DNA from: Rhodobacterales bacterium 52_120_T64
Lineage (GTDB): Bacteria; Pseudomonadota; Alphaproteobacteria; Rhodobacterales; Rhodobacteraceae
NCBI GenBank assembly: GCA_002162875.1
Contig: MABA01000007.1
Location: 1-64,000, forward strand
Direction of reading: 5' to 3'
DNA length: 64,000 bases
Shown here: piece after piece, positions 36,945-47,087 of the stretch
How the letters are laid out: every line of letters starts with the position of its first letter
How positions within the stretch are numbered: the first letter of the stretch is position 1
Notes under the pieces: generated by a model
What the model was told of the DNA's origin: nothing
Databases searched by the model: none
What the model saw: only the letters and a program-made list of their open reading frames with translations
Position numbers and translations under genes: made by a program

Positions 36945-37499
36945 CTATCCGAATATCGGGAAAGTCGGGAGGATTTCTAACGTCTTGATACCTTCCAATG
37001 CTTCCGACAGCGGGATGAAGGCAAGAAACACTAGCGCATCAAACATGTTGATACGCAACTCTCTAGCCGAAAAGGTCGGCGTCTTTTCGGTTTTGAATAG
37101 GGAAAAATTAGGAATAATTCGGGGAACCCTAGCCGCGTAGTCAGCGTAATTGTCACCAAATGTGGAGCGCAAAAACTGTTCTTCTTTTTCCGCTGTAGCA
37201 TTAAGAATTTGAAATGTAACGCCAGCCAACAAAATCGTAAGAATAAGGCTACCCATCATCAGGCCAAACCCAACTGTGCCGATAGTTGAAAACAGGTACA
37301 AAGGATGGCGGGCGATAGAATATGGCCCATCCTGGAAAACCAATTTGTGCTTGCGCCCACCAATATAAATAATTGCCCAGAACCGCCCCAAAACCGCGGT
37401 AATAATTAGGAACAACCCAAGCATGTCCACAGTTTCTGATATCAAGCCACCCGTATCCCGGGTAGATTGCGAAAACAGTAACAATGGGACGGCGATCAC
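36945..37499 (-). CDS. isoprenylcysteine carboxyl methyltransferase-like membrane protein
   Basis: A 184-residue integral membrane protein with four or five helices. The block VFQDGPYSIARHPLYLFSTI followed later by EEQFLRSTFGDNYADYAARV is the ICMT/PEMT signature (P-Y-x-x-x-R-H-P and E-E-x-x-x-x-x-x-G-x-x-Y) where SAM binds. The methyl acceptor is unknown. The GTG at 37499 lies inside the first helix; the frame stays open upstream to an ATT at 37550 and gives IGKFVGKHRINLLRLSF, a better N-terminus, so a rare ATT start is possible. Confidence 0.82.
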   Translation of the reverse strand: MIAVPLLLFSQSTRDTGGLISETVDMLGLFLIITAVLGRFWAIIYIGGRKHKLVFQDGPYSIARHPLYLFSTIGTVGFGLMMGSLILTILLAGVTFQILNATAEKEEQFLRSTFGDNYADYAARVPRIIPNFSLFKTEKTPTFSARELRINMFDALVFLAFIPLSEALEGIKTLEILPTFPIFG

Positions 37500-37751
37500 G
37501 AACGATAACCTCAGAAGGTTTATCCGGTGTTTACCTACAAATTTACCAATTGAACTTTATTCCAAGACTGCTCGCCAATTTTTTTGTGTACCCGTTAGTC
37601 GACAGAACCACTATTCAATTCATATGCTTCATTTTGAGGTAAAACCGCATCAAGTATTATGACGAACACAAACTAGGCCGTGGGCTAATTGATATTGAAT
37701 GTGTAATGCTGGTTTACGATCCAATTCCCCGCACGAGGCAGGCAAACAAAC

Positions 37752-39568
<1,817 letters not shown>

Positions 39569-39610
39569 CATAAAGTTTACCGCCTGATGTCCGTAGGGAC
39601 ATAACACCTC

Positions 39611-39637
39611 ACCCCGCCATTCGTGGCGGGGTTTTTT
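39611..39637 (+). terminator. rho-independent terminator after ccrM
   Basis: Perfect 9-bp stem ACCCCGCCA/TGGCGGGGT around a TTCG tetraloop, followed by a run of T. A textbook terminator. Confidence 0.92.
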
Positions 39638-39735
39638 ATCGCTAACCCATAGGCGATTCCGCTCACTTTGTGGATTTATTTGTTCGCAAATACCCTGTAG
39701 CGTCCTTGCGAAATTAATTTGTTAACGGAGTCCCC

Positions 39736-40200
39736 ATGTCTGGAAAATTTGAAACCCGCCTTGCCGAACTTGGCATCGAACTGCCAAACCCTTCAACTCC
39801 CGCTGCTAACTATGTGCCCTTCGTGCGGGTCGGCGATCTGATTTACATATCTGGTCAAATTTCCATGGATGCGAACGGGTTGGTTAAAGGCAAACTCGGC
39901 GACGGTTTTTCGCTGGACGATGCATATGCGGCGGCCCGCCTTTGCGGAATCAATTTGATCGCACAGGTTCGCGCGGCCTGTGATGGTGATCTTGACCGCT
40001 TGGTGCGGGTTATCAAGTTGAACGGTTTCGTTAACGCCACTCAAGATTTCACCGACCACCCGAAAGTGGTTAACGGCACGTCTGATCTGATGGTCGAGGT
40101 GTTCGGCGATCAAGGTCGCCATGCTCGGGCAGCGGTTGGTTCGTCTTCGTTACCATTAGGCGTAGCCGTCGAAGTCGAAGGTATTTTCCAGATTGCCTAG
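39736..40200 (+). CDS. RidA/YjgF-family protein
   Basis: A 154-residue member of the Rid family, which includes deaminases of reactive enamine/imine intermediates. The core blocks are FVRVGDLIYISGQISMDANG, then RVIKLNGFVNATQDFTDHPK and the C-terminal GRHARAAVGSSSLPLGVAVE with VEGIF. The Arg in the RHARAAVG block fits the ligand-binding arginine of active RidA proteins, though longer Rid-like subfamilies differ. The next gene overlaps its end by 8 bp. Confidence 0.88.
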   Translation: MSGKFETRLAELGIELPNPSTPAANYVPFVRVGDLIYISGQISMDANGLVKGKLGDGFSLDDAYAAARLCGINLIAQVRAACDGDLDRLVRVIKLNGFVNATQDFTDHPKVVNGTSDLMVEVFGDQGRHARAAVGSSSLPLGVAVEVEGIFQIA

Positions 40201-40981
40201 TCTGCCACGAAGTTTTCTGTGCGAACCGATTGCCCATCGTGGATTGCACGATGTGACAAAAGGGATGCAGGAAAACTCTCGTCCGTCATTCGAGGCGGCG
40301 ATTAAAGGTGGCTACGGGATCGAGCTAGATTTGCAGTTGTCTTCTGACGGCGAGGCGATGGTCTTTCACGACTACATGCTGGAGCGCTTAACATGCGAAT
40401 CCGGCCCGATCCGCATGCGTACCGCAGCAGAAATTCGTCAAATTAGGTTAAAGGTTGGCGACGATCCGATCATGGACTTGCCGAATTTTCTTGAATTGGT
40501 CAAAGGTCGGGTGCCGCTATTGATCGAGCTGAAAGACCAAGACGGGGCACTCGGCCCAGATGTGGGGCGGTTGGAAACACGTGTGGCCGAAGTTCTGGCG
40601 AAGTATACAGGCGATGTGGCGCTAATGTCGCTCAATCCGCATTCTATGGCCGTGATGTCAAAGATTGCGCCAAATATTCCGCGCGGTCTGACCACTTGTG
40701 ATTTCAACGCCGAACGCTGGCCAATGGTGCCGCGTAAACGCGCCGAAGAATTAACAAAAATTCTTGATTTCGACCTTACAGACGCCTGCTTTATTTCCCA
40801 CGACCACAGGTTGCTGGATGCGGAGCCAGTGACAGCCGTAAAAGTCCGAGGGATGCCGATTCTATGCTGGACCGTCCGAAGTTCCGAGCAGGAAATTAAA
40901 GCACGTCGCCTTGCTGACAATATCACGTTTGAGGGGTATATTCCCGAAAAATGTTCACAATCTAAGGACGCAGATGTCTGA
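40193..40981 (+). CDS. glycerophosphodiester phosphodiesterase
   Basis: Cleaves glycerophosphodiesters to glycerol-3-phosphate and an alcohol. The 262-residue protein carries the GDPD motif IAHRGLHD near residue 13 and GIELDLQLSSDGEAMVFHD near 42-60, with the metal-binding Glu/Asp and catalytic His, then LLIELKDQ. No signal peptide, so cytosolic. It starts at TTG, overlapping ridA by 8 bp, and overlaps hemH by 8 bp, so the three genes form a tight unit. Confidence 0.9.
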   Translation: MPSLPRSFLCEPIAHRGLHDVTKGMQENSRPSFEAAIKGGYGIELDLQLSSDGEAMVFHDYMLERLTCESGPIRMRTAAEIRQIRLKVGDDPIMDLPNFLELVKGRVPLLIELKDQDGALGPDVGRLETRVAEVLAKYTGDVALMSLNPHSMAVMSKIAPNIPRGLTTCDFNAERWPMVPRKRAEELTKILDFDLTDACFISHDHRLLDAEPVTAVKVRGMPILCWTVRSSEQEIKARRLADNITFEGYIPEKCSQSKDADV

Positions 40982-42035
40982 TGTAGTTAATACCGGCGAA
41001 GGCCGCCTTGCCGACGCCCCCAGCGACCACCGCCCGATTGCCAGAGCAAAAGTAGGCGTGCTTTTGGTAAACTTGGGCACACCGGATGGGACGGACTATT
41101 GGTCTATACGTCGGTATTTGAACGAATTTTTGTCCGATAAGCGGGTAATAGACGCGCCGACGTGGAAATGGCAACCTATTTTACAGGGAATTATATTAAC
41201 TCTGCGTCCTTCAAAATCAGGGGAAGCTTATCGTAGCATCTGGAATAACGAGCTGGACGAAAGCCCGTTGTTAACCATTACGCGCGCGCAGACGGAAAAG
41301 ATTGATGTCGCGTTAACAGCGAAATACGGTGACAATATTGTTGTCGATTTCTGCATGCGCTACGGTAACCCTTCAACCGATTCCGCAATACGACGGCTAC
41401 ATGAACAAGGTTGCGAGAAGATCGTGTTCTTCCCGCTCTACCCGCAATATGCAGCCCCAACGACCGCGACTGCCAATGATCATGCGTTCCGCACGCTCAT
41501 GAAGATGAAGTGGCAACCCGCTATTCGAACCGTTCCAGCATATTTCGACAACCCGGCGTATATTGCGGTTTTGGCCACCTCCGTCCGCGAGGCCTATGCC
41601 AAACTCTCCACCACACCGGATCATCTGGTGGTATCTTACCACGGCGTCCCCGAACGTTATCTACTGGAAGGTGATCCTTATTACTGCCAATGTATTAAAA
41701 CGACCCGGTTATTGGCAGAAGCCCTTGGTTGGGATGACGGCCACCTAATAACTGCGTTTCAGTCGAAATTCGGCCCCACAAAATGGGTTGGCCCCGCAAC
41801 AGTCAACGAAGTTGCTCGGTTGGCCAAGGCGGGCAAGACAAATATCACCATCGTAGCCCCAGCATTTTCCGCCGATTGTGTTGAAACGCTGGAAGAGATT
41901 AACGAGGAAATTCGTGAAAGTTTCGAGGAAGCTGGCGGAGAAACCTTCACCTATATCCCGTGCCTCAATGACCGAGACGACCACATAGCGGCCCTTCTGG
42001 GGATTATTGAAAACGAATTGCAGGGGTGGGTTTAA
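40974..42035 (+). CDS. hemH: ferrochelatase
   Basis: Inserts Fe2+ into protoporphyrin IX, the last step of haem synthesis. The ATG at 40974 gives 353 residues. Family blocks: VGVLLVNLGTPDGTDYWSIR, YGNPSTDSAIRRLHEQGCEK, the catalytic-His motif LVVSYHGVPERYLLEGDPYY, TAFQSKFGPTKWVGPAT and the second conserved region IVAPAFSADCVETLEEI. The stop TAA overlaps the next start by one base. Confidence 0.97.
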   Translation: MSDVVNTGEGRLADAPSDHRPIARAKVGVLLVNLGTPDGTDYWSIRRYLNEFLSDKRVIDAPTWKWQPILQGIILTLRPSKSGEAYRSIWNNELDESPLLTITRAQTEKIDVALTAKYGDNIVVDFCMRYGNPSTDSAIRRLHEQGCEKIVFFPLYPQYAAPTTATANDHAFRTLMKMKWQPAIRTVPAYFDNPAYIAVLATSVREAYAKLSTTPDHLVVSYHGVPERYLLEGDPYYCQCIKTTRLLAEALGWDDGHLITAFQSKFGPTKWVGPATVNEVARLAKAGKTNITIVAPAFSADCVETLEEINEEIRESFEEAGGETFTYIPCLNDRDDHIAALLGIIENELQGWV

Positions 42036-42310
42036 TGAAGTTTTTAATACTTCTTATTTTGGTTCTCGCTGGCGGCTACATGTTCCCGCAGGTCTATGAG
42101 CAAGTAGACGGTCCCTGTCAGTCTGTTGAGAAAAAGTTGGTGCGGGACAACACAGAAAACGGGCTGGAAAACTCGATTATTTCTAACGTTGCACTAGCGA
42201 TCAGCAACGGGGATTTAGGCGAAAGGATTGCGGACGACAAGTTCCCCAACCTACCTTCCAGATTGGGGTGTTTGGCGGTCTATTACAATATGCCCGAGGG
42301 CAAAAGTTAA
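42035..42310 (+). CDS. small exported or membrane-anchored protein
   Basis: A 91-residue protein starting right at the hemH stop (TAATG). The N-terminus MKFLILLILVLAGGYMFPQV is a signal peptide or anchor without a lipobox. The rest is soluble with two cysteines (GPCQSVEKKL near 29 and SRLGCLAVYYN near the end) that could form a disulphide. No family recognised. Convergent with mlaC, 2 bp apart. Confidence 0.65.
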   Translation: MKFLILLILVLAGGYMFPQVYEQVDGPCQSVEKKLVRDNTENGLENSIISNVALAISNGDLGERIADDKFPNLPSRLGCLAVYYNMPEGKS

Positions 42311-42312
42311 CA

Positions 42313-42933
42313 TTAACTAACCAATAACTTTGCGGTCATTTTGTCGATATCACCGCCGAAGGATTCAAGCATCGCGCCTATTTCAATACGCTCTGTCGAG
42401 ATGAGTGATATTCCCTCGATAATCAAATCGAACATTTTTGGGCGACCGTTCACTTCGATAACCCACCACTCCAAGTCGTAGTCCGACCGATGCTGTGCGT
42501 TGACGTAGCTTTTTACAAGTACACCCTTGCTACCGGCGTACCGGCTGCTGATCACGCTAATCTCGGCACCTGCGAAGTCGCGAAATTGGCGGCCATATTT
42601 GCGCGAAATATATCCCTGAAAAGCCTGTATATAAGCCGCCAACTGGTTGCGTGAGGCGGATCGACCAGGTGCACCCAATGCCGTTTTCGCTATCAGACTT
42701 ACTTCACTGCGATTGCCAAAAAAAGCCTCGAAATCGACCAACATCTGTGCTTCTGATTTGCCGGAGTTAATGATTTTGTGCACATCTGCCACGACGGTCC
42801 TAATAAAGCCGACCGCAGCATCTTCTGTAAGCGCAACCGCAAACGTTGGTAGCGCTGTGGTTAGCATAAGCCCGCCAGCACCCGCCAGAAAGGCGCGGCG
42901 TTGCAGAGCCGGGTTTTTAGTAATCGAATGCAA
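42313..42933 (-). CDS. mlaC: MlaC-type phospholipid-binding protein
   Basis: Periplasmic lipid carrier of the Mla system (toluene-tolerance Ttg2D family). The TTG at 42933 is chosen because GGAGG lies 6 bases upstream; it gives 206 residues beginning with an arginine-containing signal (QRRAFLAGAGGLMLTTALPT). The family core RNQLAAYIQAFQGYISRKYG and the DYDLEWWVIEVNGRPKMFDL block near the C-terminus are clear. It overlaps the end of mlaA by 17 bp. No mlaFED genes are in the window. Confidence 0.86.
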   Translation of the reverse strand: MHSITKNPALQRRAFLAGAGGLMLTTALPTFAVALTEDAAVGFIRTVVADVHKIINSGKSEAQMLVDFEAFFGNRSEVSLIAKTALGAPGRSASRNQLAAYIQAFQGYISRKYGRQFRDFAGAEISVISSRYAGSKGVLVKSYVNAQHRSDYDLEWWVIEVNGRPKMFDLIIEGISLISTERIEIGAMLESFGGDIDKMTAKLLVS

Positions 42934-43657
42934 AGGGATCCTCCAAATCTTCAACAACCAGTTCTGTATCAAGATTGTGCCGCATGTTTTGCAAATAAGC
43001 AATTCGCTGCGACGCATAACTGTCTGATGATTCATATAGTAATAGATTAACCAAATCGGAATAGGTGTGCCGATCTCCGACGAGATCAACACCTTTTAGC
43101 AGGAACAAATATTCCCGTTCAGGCGAGGGAATATAGTATTGTAGCGGGTCAATCGCGAAGTCCGCCACCATACCCAGCGTTCCACGTACGGTGCTTCCAC
43201 CTATTAATGGTAATTCTAGATAGGGGCCTTCAGCAACACCGTAGACCTGAAGTGTTTCTCCAAAATTGGTAGGTAATTCGAACAAGCCCAGGTCGGAAGC
43301 TGGGTCAAATAACCCGGCAACTCCCAAAGTCGAGTTCAGTGCAAACCGTGCCGCCGTTTGCACCGCATCTGCAAACTCACCTTGCAAAATATGGTTAACG
43401 GTTTGCCCAGGCAGCGCCAGATTGTTAGCGCTATTGTCTACCGCATCGCGCAGTTCTTCCGGCACGACAGCCCCGTACGTGGCCGAGGCCGGGGCTAATG
43501 CTACAGCATCCACCGCTTTGTTGAATTCATGTATCTGGCGGTTGGTTTCTTCAAACGGGTCGTTAATGTGTTCCGCAGGCACTGGACCGCTCGAACATGC
43601 TGCTAGAAAAGACAGCAATACCAATACACCGCCGTTGCGAAAAATAGTCATACCCAT
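42917..43657 (-). CDS. mlaA: MlaA/VacJ outer-membrane lipoprotein
   Basis: Outer-membrane lipoprotein that removes surface phospholipids and hands them to MlaC. The ATG at 43657 gives 246 residues with lipobox LAAC. Typical blocks are NDPFEETNRQIHEFNKAVDA, then GVAGLFDPASDLGLFELPTN with FGETLQVYGVAEGPYLELPL and GGSTVRGTLGMVADFAIDPL. The C-terminal acidic tail is usual. Operon with mlaC, overlapping. Confidence 0.94.
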   Translation of the reverse strand: MGMTIFRNGGVLVLLSFLAACSSGPVPAEHINDPFEETNRQIHEFNKAVDAVALAPASATYGAVVPEELRDAVDNSANNLALPGQTVNHILQGEFADAVQTAARFALNSTLGVAGLFDPASDLGLFELPTNFGETLQVYGVAEGPYLELPLIGGSTVRGTLGMVADFAIDPLQYYIPSPEREYLFLLKGVDLVGDRHTYSDLVNLLLYESSDSYASQRIAYLQNMRHNLDTELVVEDLEDPFAFDY

Positions 43658-43717
43658 AAAGCCTTTTAACAAAATCGTGGCGCGACTACAAATATGGGCG
43701 GCGTAGAATCGCCGCTT

Positions 43718-46519
43718 TTAGTGCGCCTCCGCCCAGTTTGCACCTTGACCAGCATCAACCACAAGTGGAACATCAAGTTTTATTGCCGGAAGACAGGCCT
43801 GTTCCATGATGTTTTTCACGATTGCAGTGGTTTCATCGACAGCATCTGCGGCCACTTCGAAGATCAACTCATCGTGAACTTGCAGTAACATTTTGGCAGG
43901 CAGATGCTCGATCGCATCAGGAACGCGGATCATCGCGCGGCGGATAACATCGGCTGCGGTGCCTTGGATCGGCGCGTTGATAGCTGCGCGTTTGGCAAAT
44001 CCCGCGTGCGGTCCCTTGGCGCTGATCTCTGGCGTATGAATACGTCGTCCGAATAGCGTCTCAACGTAATTATTTGCCTTCGCAAAAGCCACTGTGTCGT
44101 CCATATAGGTCCGAATTCCCGGAAAACGCTCAAAATACGTATCAATGAACTTTTGCGCATCGGCGCGTGGAATTCGTAGATTTCGCGCTAGTCCAAAACC
44201 GGAAATCCCGTAAATAACACCGAAGTTGATCGCCTTGGCTTGGCGGCGGATCGATGGGTCCATTCCCTCGATCGGAACACCGAACATTTCGGAGGCAGTC
44301 ATTGCGTGGATGTCTTTTCCATCAAAAAACGCCTGTTTGAGGCTATCGATCTTGGCGATATGGGCCAGTATCCGTAACTCGATCTGACTATAGTCGAGAC
44401 TTACCAATACGTTCCCATCATTCGCCACGAACGCCTCGCGGATGCGGCGACCTTCTTCAGTCCTGACAGGAATGTTTTGCAAGTTTGGGTCGGTGGAGGC
44501 GAGTCGACCAGTGGTCGCCCCCGAGATCACATAAGACGTATGTACGCGGCCCGTATCTGGGTTGATGTGGCCCTGCAAAGCATCTGTGTACGTGCTTTTC
44601 AGCTTGGCCATTTGCCGCCAATCCAGCACCCGCGCTGGTAAATCATGCCCTTCGGCGGCCAGATCTTCCAGAATGTCAGCCCCCGTTGTATACGCACCGG
44701 TTTTGCCCTTCTTGCCGCCCTCTATCCCCATCTGGTCGAACAGGATTTCTCCAAGTTGCTTGGGAGAGGCCACGTTGAACTTGCCGCCCGCCAGTTCATA
44801 AATCTCGTCTTCGAGCCCCGCCATTTTTTGCGCAAAGTTGTTGGACATGCGAGATAAGTGGTCACGATCAACCTTGATTCCCGTCATTTCCATCTTCGCG
44901 AGAACAGGAATCAACGGGCGTTCCATGGTTTCGTAAACGGTGGCCATACCGTCCACCGCCAACCGCGGTTTCAGCAACTTCCACAGCCGCAGCGTAATAT
45001 CCGCATCTTCGGCGGCGTAGGGTGCGGCGTCGTCTATTGGCACCTTATCAAAGGTAATCGCAGACTTTCCGGTCCCGATCAGAGTCTTGATCGGGATAGG
45101 CGTGTGGTTCAGGTAACGCTCGGAAAGTGCATCCATTCCATGGCGATGCAAACCGCCGTTTAACGCGTATGACAACAGCATGGTGTCGTCAATCGGGGCA
45201 ATGGCGATATCATTACGGGCGAAAATTTTCGCGTCGTATTTCATATTTTGCCCGATTTTCAGGATGGAGGGATCTTCCAACATCGGTTTCAACATCTTTA
45301 ACGCCAACGCTTTATCCATCTGCCCTTCAGCCAGATCAGCACCGCCAAACAGGTCATCCACCCCGCTCACATGCGCCAACGGGATATAACAGGCAGAGCC
45401 AACCTCGACCGACAGGCAAATCCCCACCAGATCAACGATCATCTCGTTCAAGCCCGTGGTTTCAGTATCCACAGCAATCCAGCCACGGGCATAGGCGGCA
45501 TCAATCCAAAGCTGCAGTGCTTCGGCGTCGCGAACGGTTTCGTATTTGGAATGATCGACGGGTGCTGTAAGGGCCGCGGTATCGACTGTGCTGTCAGGGC
45601 TGGTCGTGATTTCTTCGATCACGGGGGCCTCAACGCCCAGCTTCGCAGCCATTCGCGTCGTCAGCGTGCGGAATTCCATCGAGGCGATGAACGCCAAAAG
45701 ATCTTCGGGCACGGGTTCGCGCACTTCGAATTCATCGATACTTTCGATCACAGGTGTATCAATTTTCAGCGTCACCAATTCGCGAGACATGCGTATCTGG
45801 TCAGCCTTCTCGATCAAGGTCTGGCGGCGTTTGGGCTGTTTGATTTCTTCGGCGTGCGCCAGCAGATTATCAAGATCACCATATTCTTGAATCAACAGCG
45901 CTGCGATCTTTACGCCAATTCCGGGCGCGCCGGGGATGTTATCAACGGAATCCCCCGCCAGTGATTGCACATCAATCACACGGTCAGGACCAACACCGAA
46001 TTTTTCTTCAACCTCTTCAATCCCAATGCGACGGTTCTTCATCGCGTCCAGCATTTCAACACCGCCGCCGACCAGTTGCATCAGGTCTTTGTCTGAACTG
46101 ATAATCGTTACACGACCACCAGCCTCGCGCGCTTGCACGGCATAAGTTGCGATGATGTCATCGGCCTCGTACCCTTCCATCTCGATACAAGGCAGATTGA
46201 AGGCGCGCGTTGCATCGCGGATAAGCGGGAACTGTGGCACCAAATCTTCGGGCGCTGGTGGGCGGTTAGCTTTGTAATCGTCGTAAATCGCTGAACGGAA
46301 CGTTTTGCCTTTGTGGTCGAAAATTACTGCCACATGAGTTGGGGCGTCGGGGCCGTGGTTATCTTCGACCATTTTATAGATCATATTGCAAAAGCCCGCG
46401 ACCGCCCCGACAGGCAGACCATCAGACTTGCGCGTCAATGGCGGCAAGGCGTGGAAGGCGCGGAAGATAAAACCCGAGCCGTCAATTAGATGCAGATGGT
46501 GCCCCTTGCCGAATTCCAT
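43718..46519 (-). CDS. polA: DNA polymerase I
   Basis: Repair and Okazaki-fragment processing polymerase. At 933 residues it holds all three domains: the 5'-3' exonuclease (about 1-300, with GYEADDIIATYA and SLAGDSVDNIPGAPGIG), the 3'-5' exonuclease with intact DTETTGLNE near 350, and the polymerase (about 540-933) with SLDYSQIELRILAHI, RRQAKAINFGVIYGISGFGL and QVHDELIFEV. The proofreading acidic residues appear intact. Confidence 0.98.
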   Translation of the reverse strand: MEFGKGHHLHLIDGSGFIFRAFHALPPLTRKSDGLPVGAVAGFCNMIYKMVEDNHGPDAPTHVAVIFDHKGKTFRSAIYDDYKANRPPAPEDLVPQFPLIRDATRAFNLPCIEMEGYEADDIIATYAVQAREAGGRVTIISSDKDLMQLVGGGVEMLDAMKNRRIGIEEVEEKFGVGPDRVIDVQSLAGDSVDNIPGAPGIGVKIAALLIQEYGDLDNLLAHAEEIKQPKRRQTLIEKADQIRMSRELVTLKIDTPVIESIDEFEVREPVPEDLLAFIASMEFRTLTTRMAAKLGVEAPVIEEITTSPDSTVDTAALTAPVDHSKYETVRDAEALQLWIDAAYARGWIAVDTETTGLNEMIVDLVGICLSVEVGSACYIPLAHVSGVDDLFGGADLAEGQMDKALALKMLKPMLEDPSILKIGQNMKYDAKIFARNDIAIAPIDDTMLLSYALNGGLHRHGMDALSERYLNHTPIPIKTLIGTGKSAITFDKVPIDDAAPYAAEDADITLRLWKLLKPRLAVDGMATVYETMERPLIPVLAKMEMTGIKVDRDHLSRMSNNFAQKMAGLEDEIYELAGGKFNVASPKQLGEILFDQMGIEGGKKGKTGAYTTGADILEDLAAEGHDLPARVLDWRQMAKLKSTYTDALQGHINPDTGRVHTSYVISGATTGRLASTDPNLQNIPVRTEEGRRIREAFVANDGNVLVSLDYSQIELRILAHIAKIDSLKQAFFDGKDIHAMTASEMFGVPIEGMDPSIRRQAKAINFGVIYGISGFGLARNLRIPRADAQKFIDTYFERFPGIRTYMDDTVAFAKANNYVETLFGRRIHTPEISAKGPHAGFAKRAAINAPIQGTAADVIRRAMIRVPDAIEHLPAKMLLQVHDELIFEVAADAVDETTAIVKNIMEQACLPAIKLDVPLVVDAGQGANWAEAH

Positions 46520-46520
46520 A

Positions 46521-46676
46521 TCAGGACTTCAAAACGAATTTTTTATCGCAATACGGGCATTCCACGAACCCTGCTTCGGCTGGTATCTGCAGCCAAACTC
46601 GCGGGTGTTCACCGCCGCCATCGCAAGGAATGCTGGATTTTGTGACTTCTTCGGTTTCAGTAACATCGTTAGACAT
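46521..46676 (-). CDS. small zinc-finger protein (zf-CHCC type)
   Basis: A 51-residue gene upstream of polA: it begins MSNDVTETEEVTKSS and contains IPCDGGGEHPRVWL and VECPYCDKKFVLKS. The Cys-x5-His-x(many)-Cys-x2-Cys pattern is the zf-CHCC domain shared with the NDUFS6 subunit of complex I. Its stop comes 2 bases before the polA start codon in reading order. Such genes are widespread in Rhodobacterales; function not established. Confidence 0.82.
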   Translation of the reverse strand: MSNDVTETEEVTKSSIPCDGGGEHPRVWLQIPAEAGFVECPYCDKKFVLKS

Positions 46677-46694
46677 CGTCGTCTCCTGTATAGA

Positions 46695-47087
46695 TTATGC
46701 GGGCTGGATCATACGGCCAAGACGGCGGCCGGCGAGTATATGCATGTGCATGTGTGGTACGTCCTGAACGCCGTCATGCCCAGCGTTCGTGATTAACCTG
46801 TAACCTTTGCCGCCATTAGACGGTGTGGCCTTGATAGCGTGTGAAATTGCACCAATTACCCGAGTGAAATCAACAATTTCGGCATCCGTGGCTTCGGCAG
46901 CGAAATGGTCGTAATTTATATAGAACCCCTTCGGTATCACCAAAATATGATCGGGCGCGGCTGGGTTAATATCGTGAAACGCCAGCGTGTAATCCGTCTC
47001 CATCACTGTATCGTTCGGGATTTCACGCCGAAGGATTTTGGCAAATATGTTTTGATCGTCGTATTCATAAGGCATGTTGGCCCCCAT
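46695..47087 (-). CDS. HIT-family (Hint-like) nucleotide-binding protein
   Basis: Probable purine nucleotide phosphoramidase of 130 residues. The core has DQNIFAKILRREIPNDTVME, then PDHILVIPKGFYINYD and the histidine triad HMHMHILAGR, with GKGYRLITNAGHDGVQDVP just before. Complete and normal in length. Its ATG overlaps the glycosyltransferase stop by one base, so it follows that gene in one transcript. An ATG at 47075 is an alternative start. Confidence 0.93.
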   Translation of the reverse strand: MGANMPYEYDDQNIFAKILRREIPNDTVMETDYTLAFHDINPAAPDHILVIPKGFYINYDHFAAEATDAEIVDFTRVIGAISHAIKATPSNGGKGYRLITNAGHDGVQDVPHMHMHILAGRRLGRMIQPA

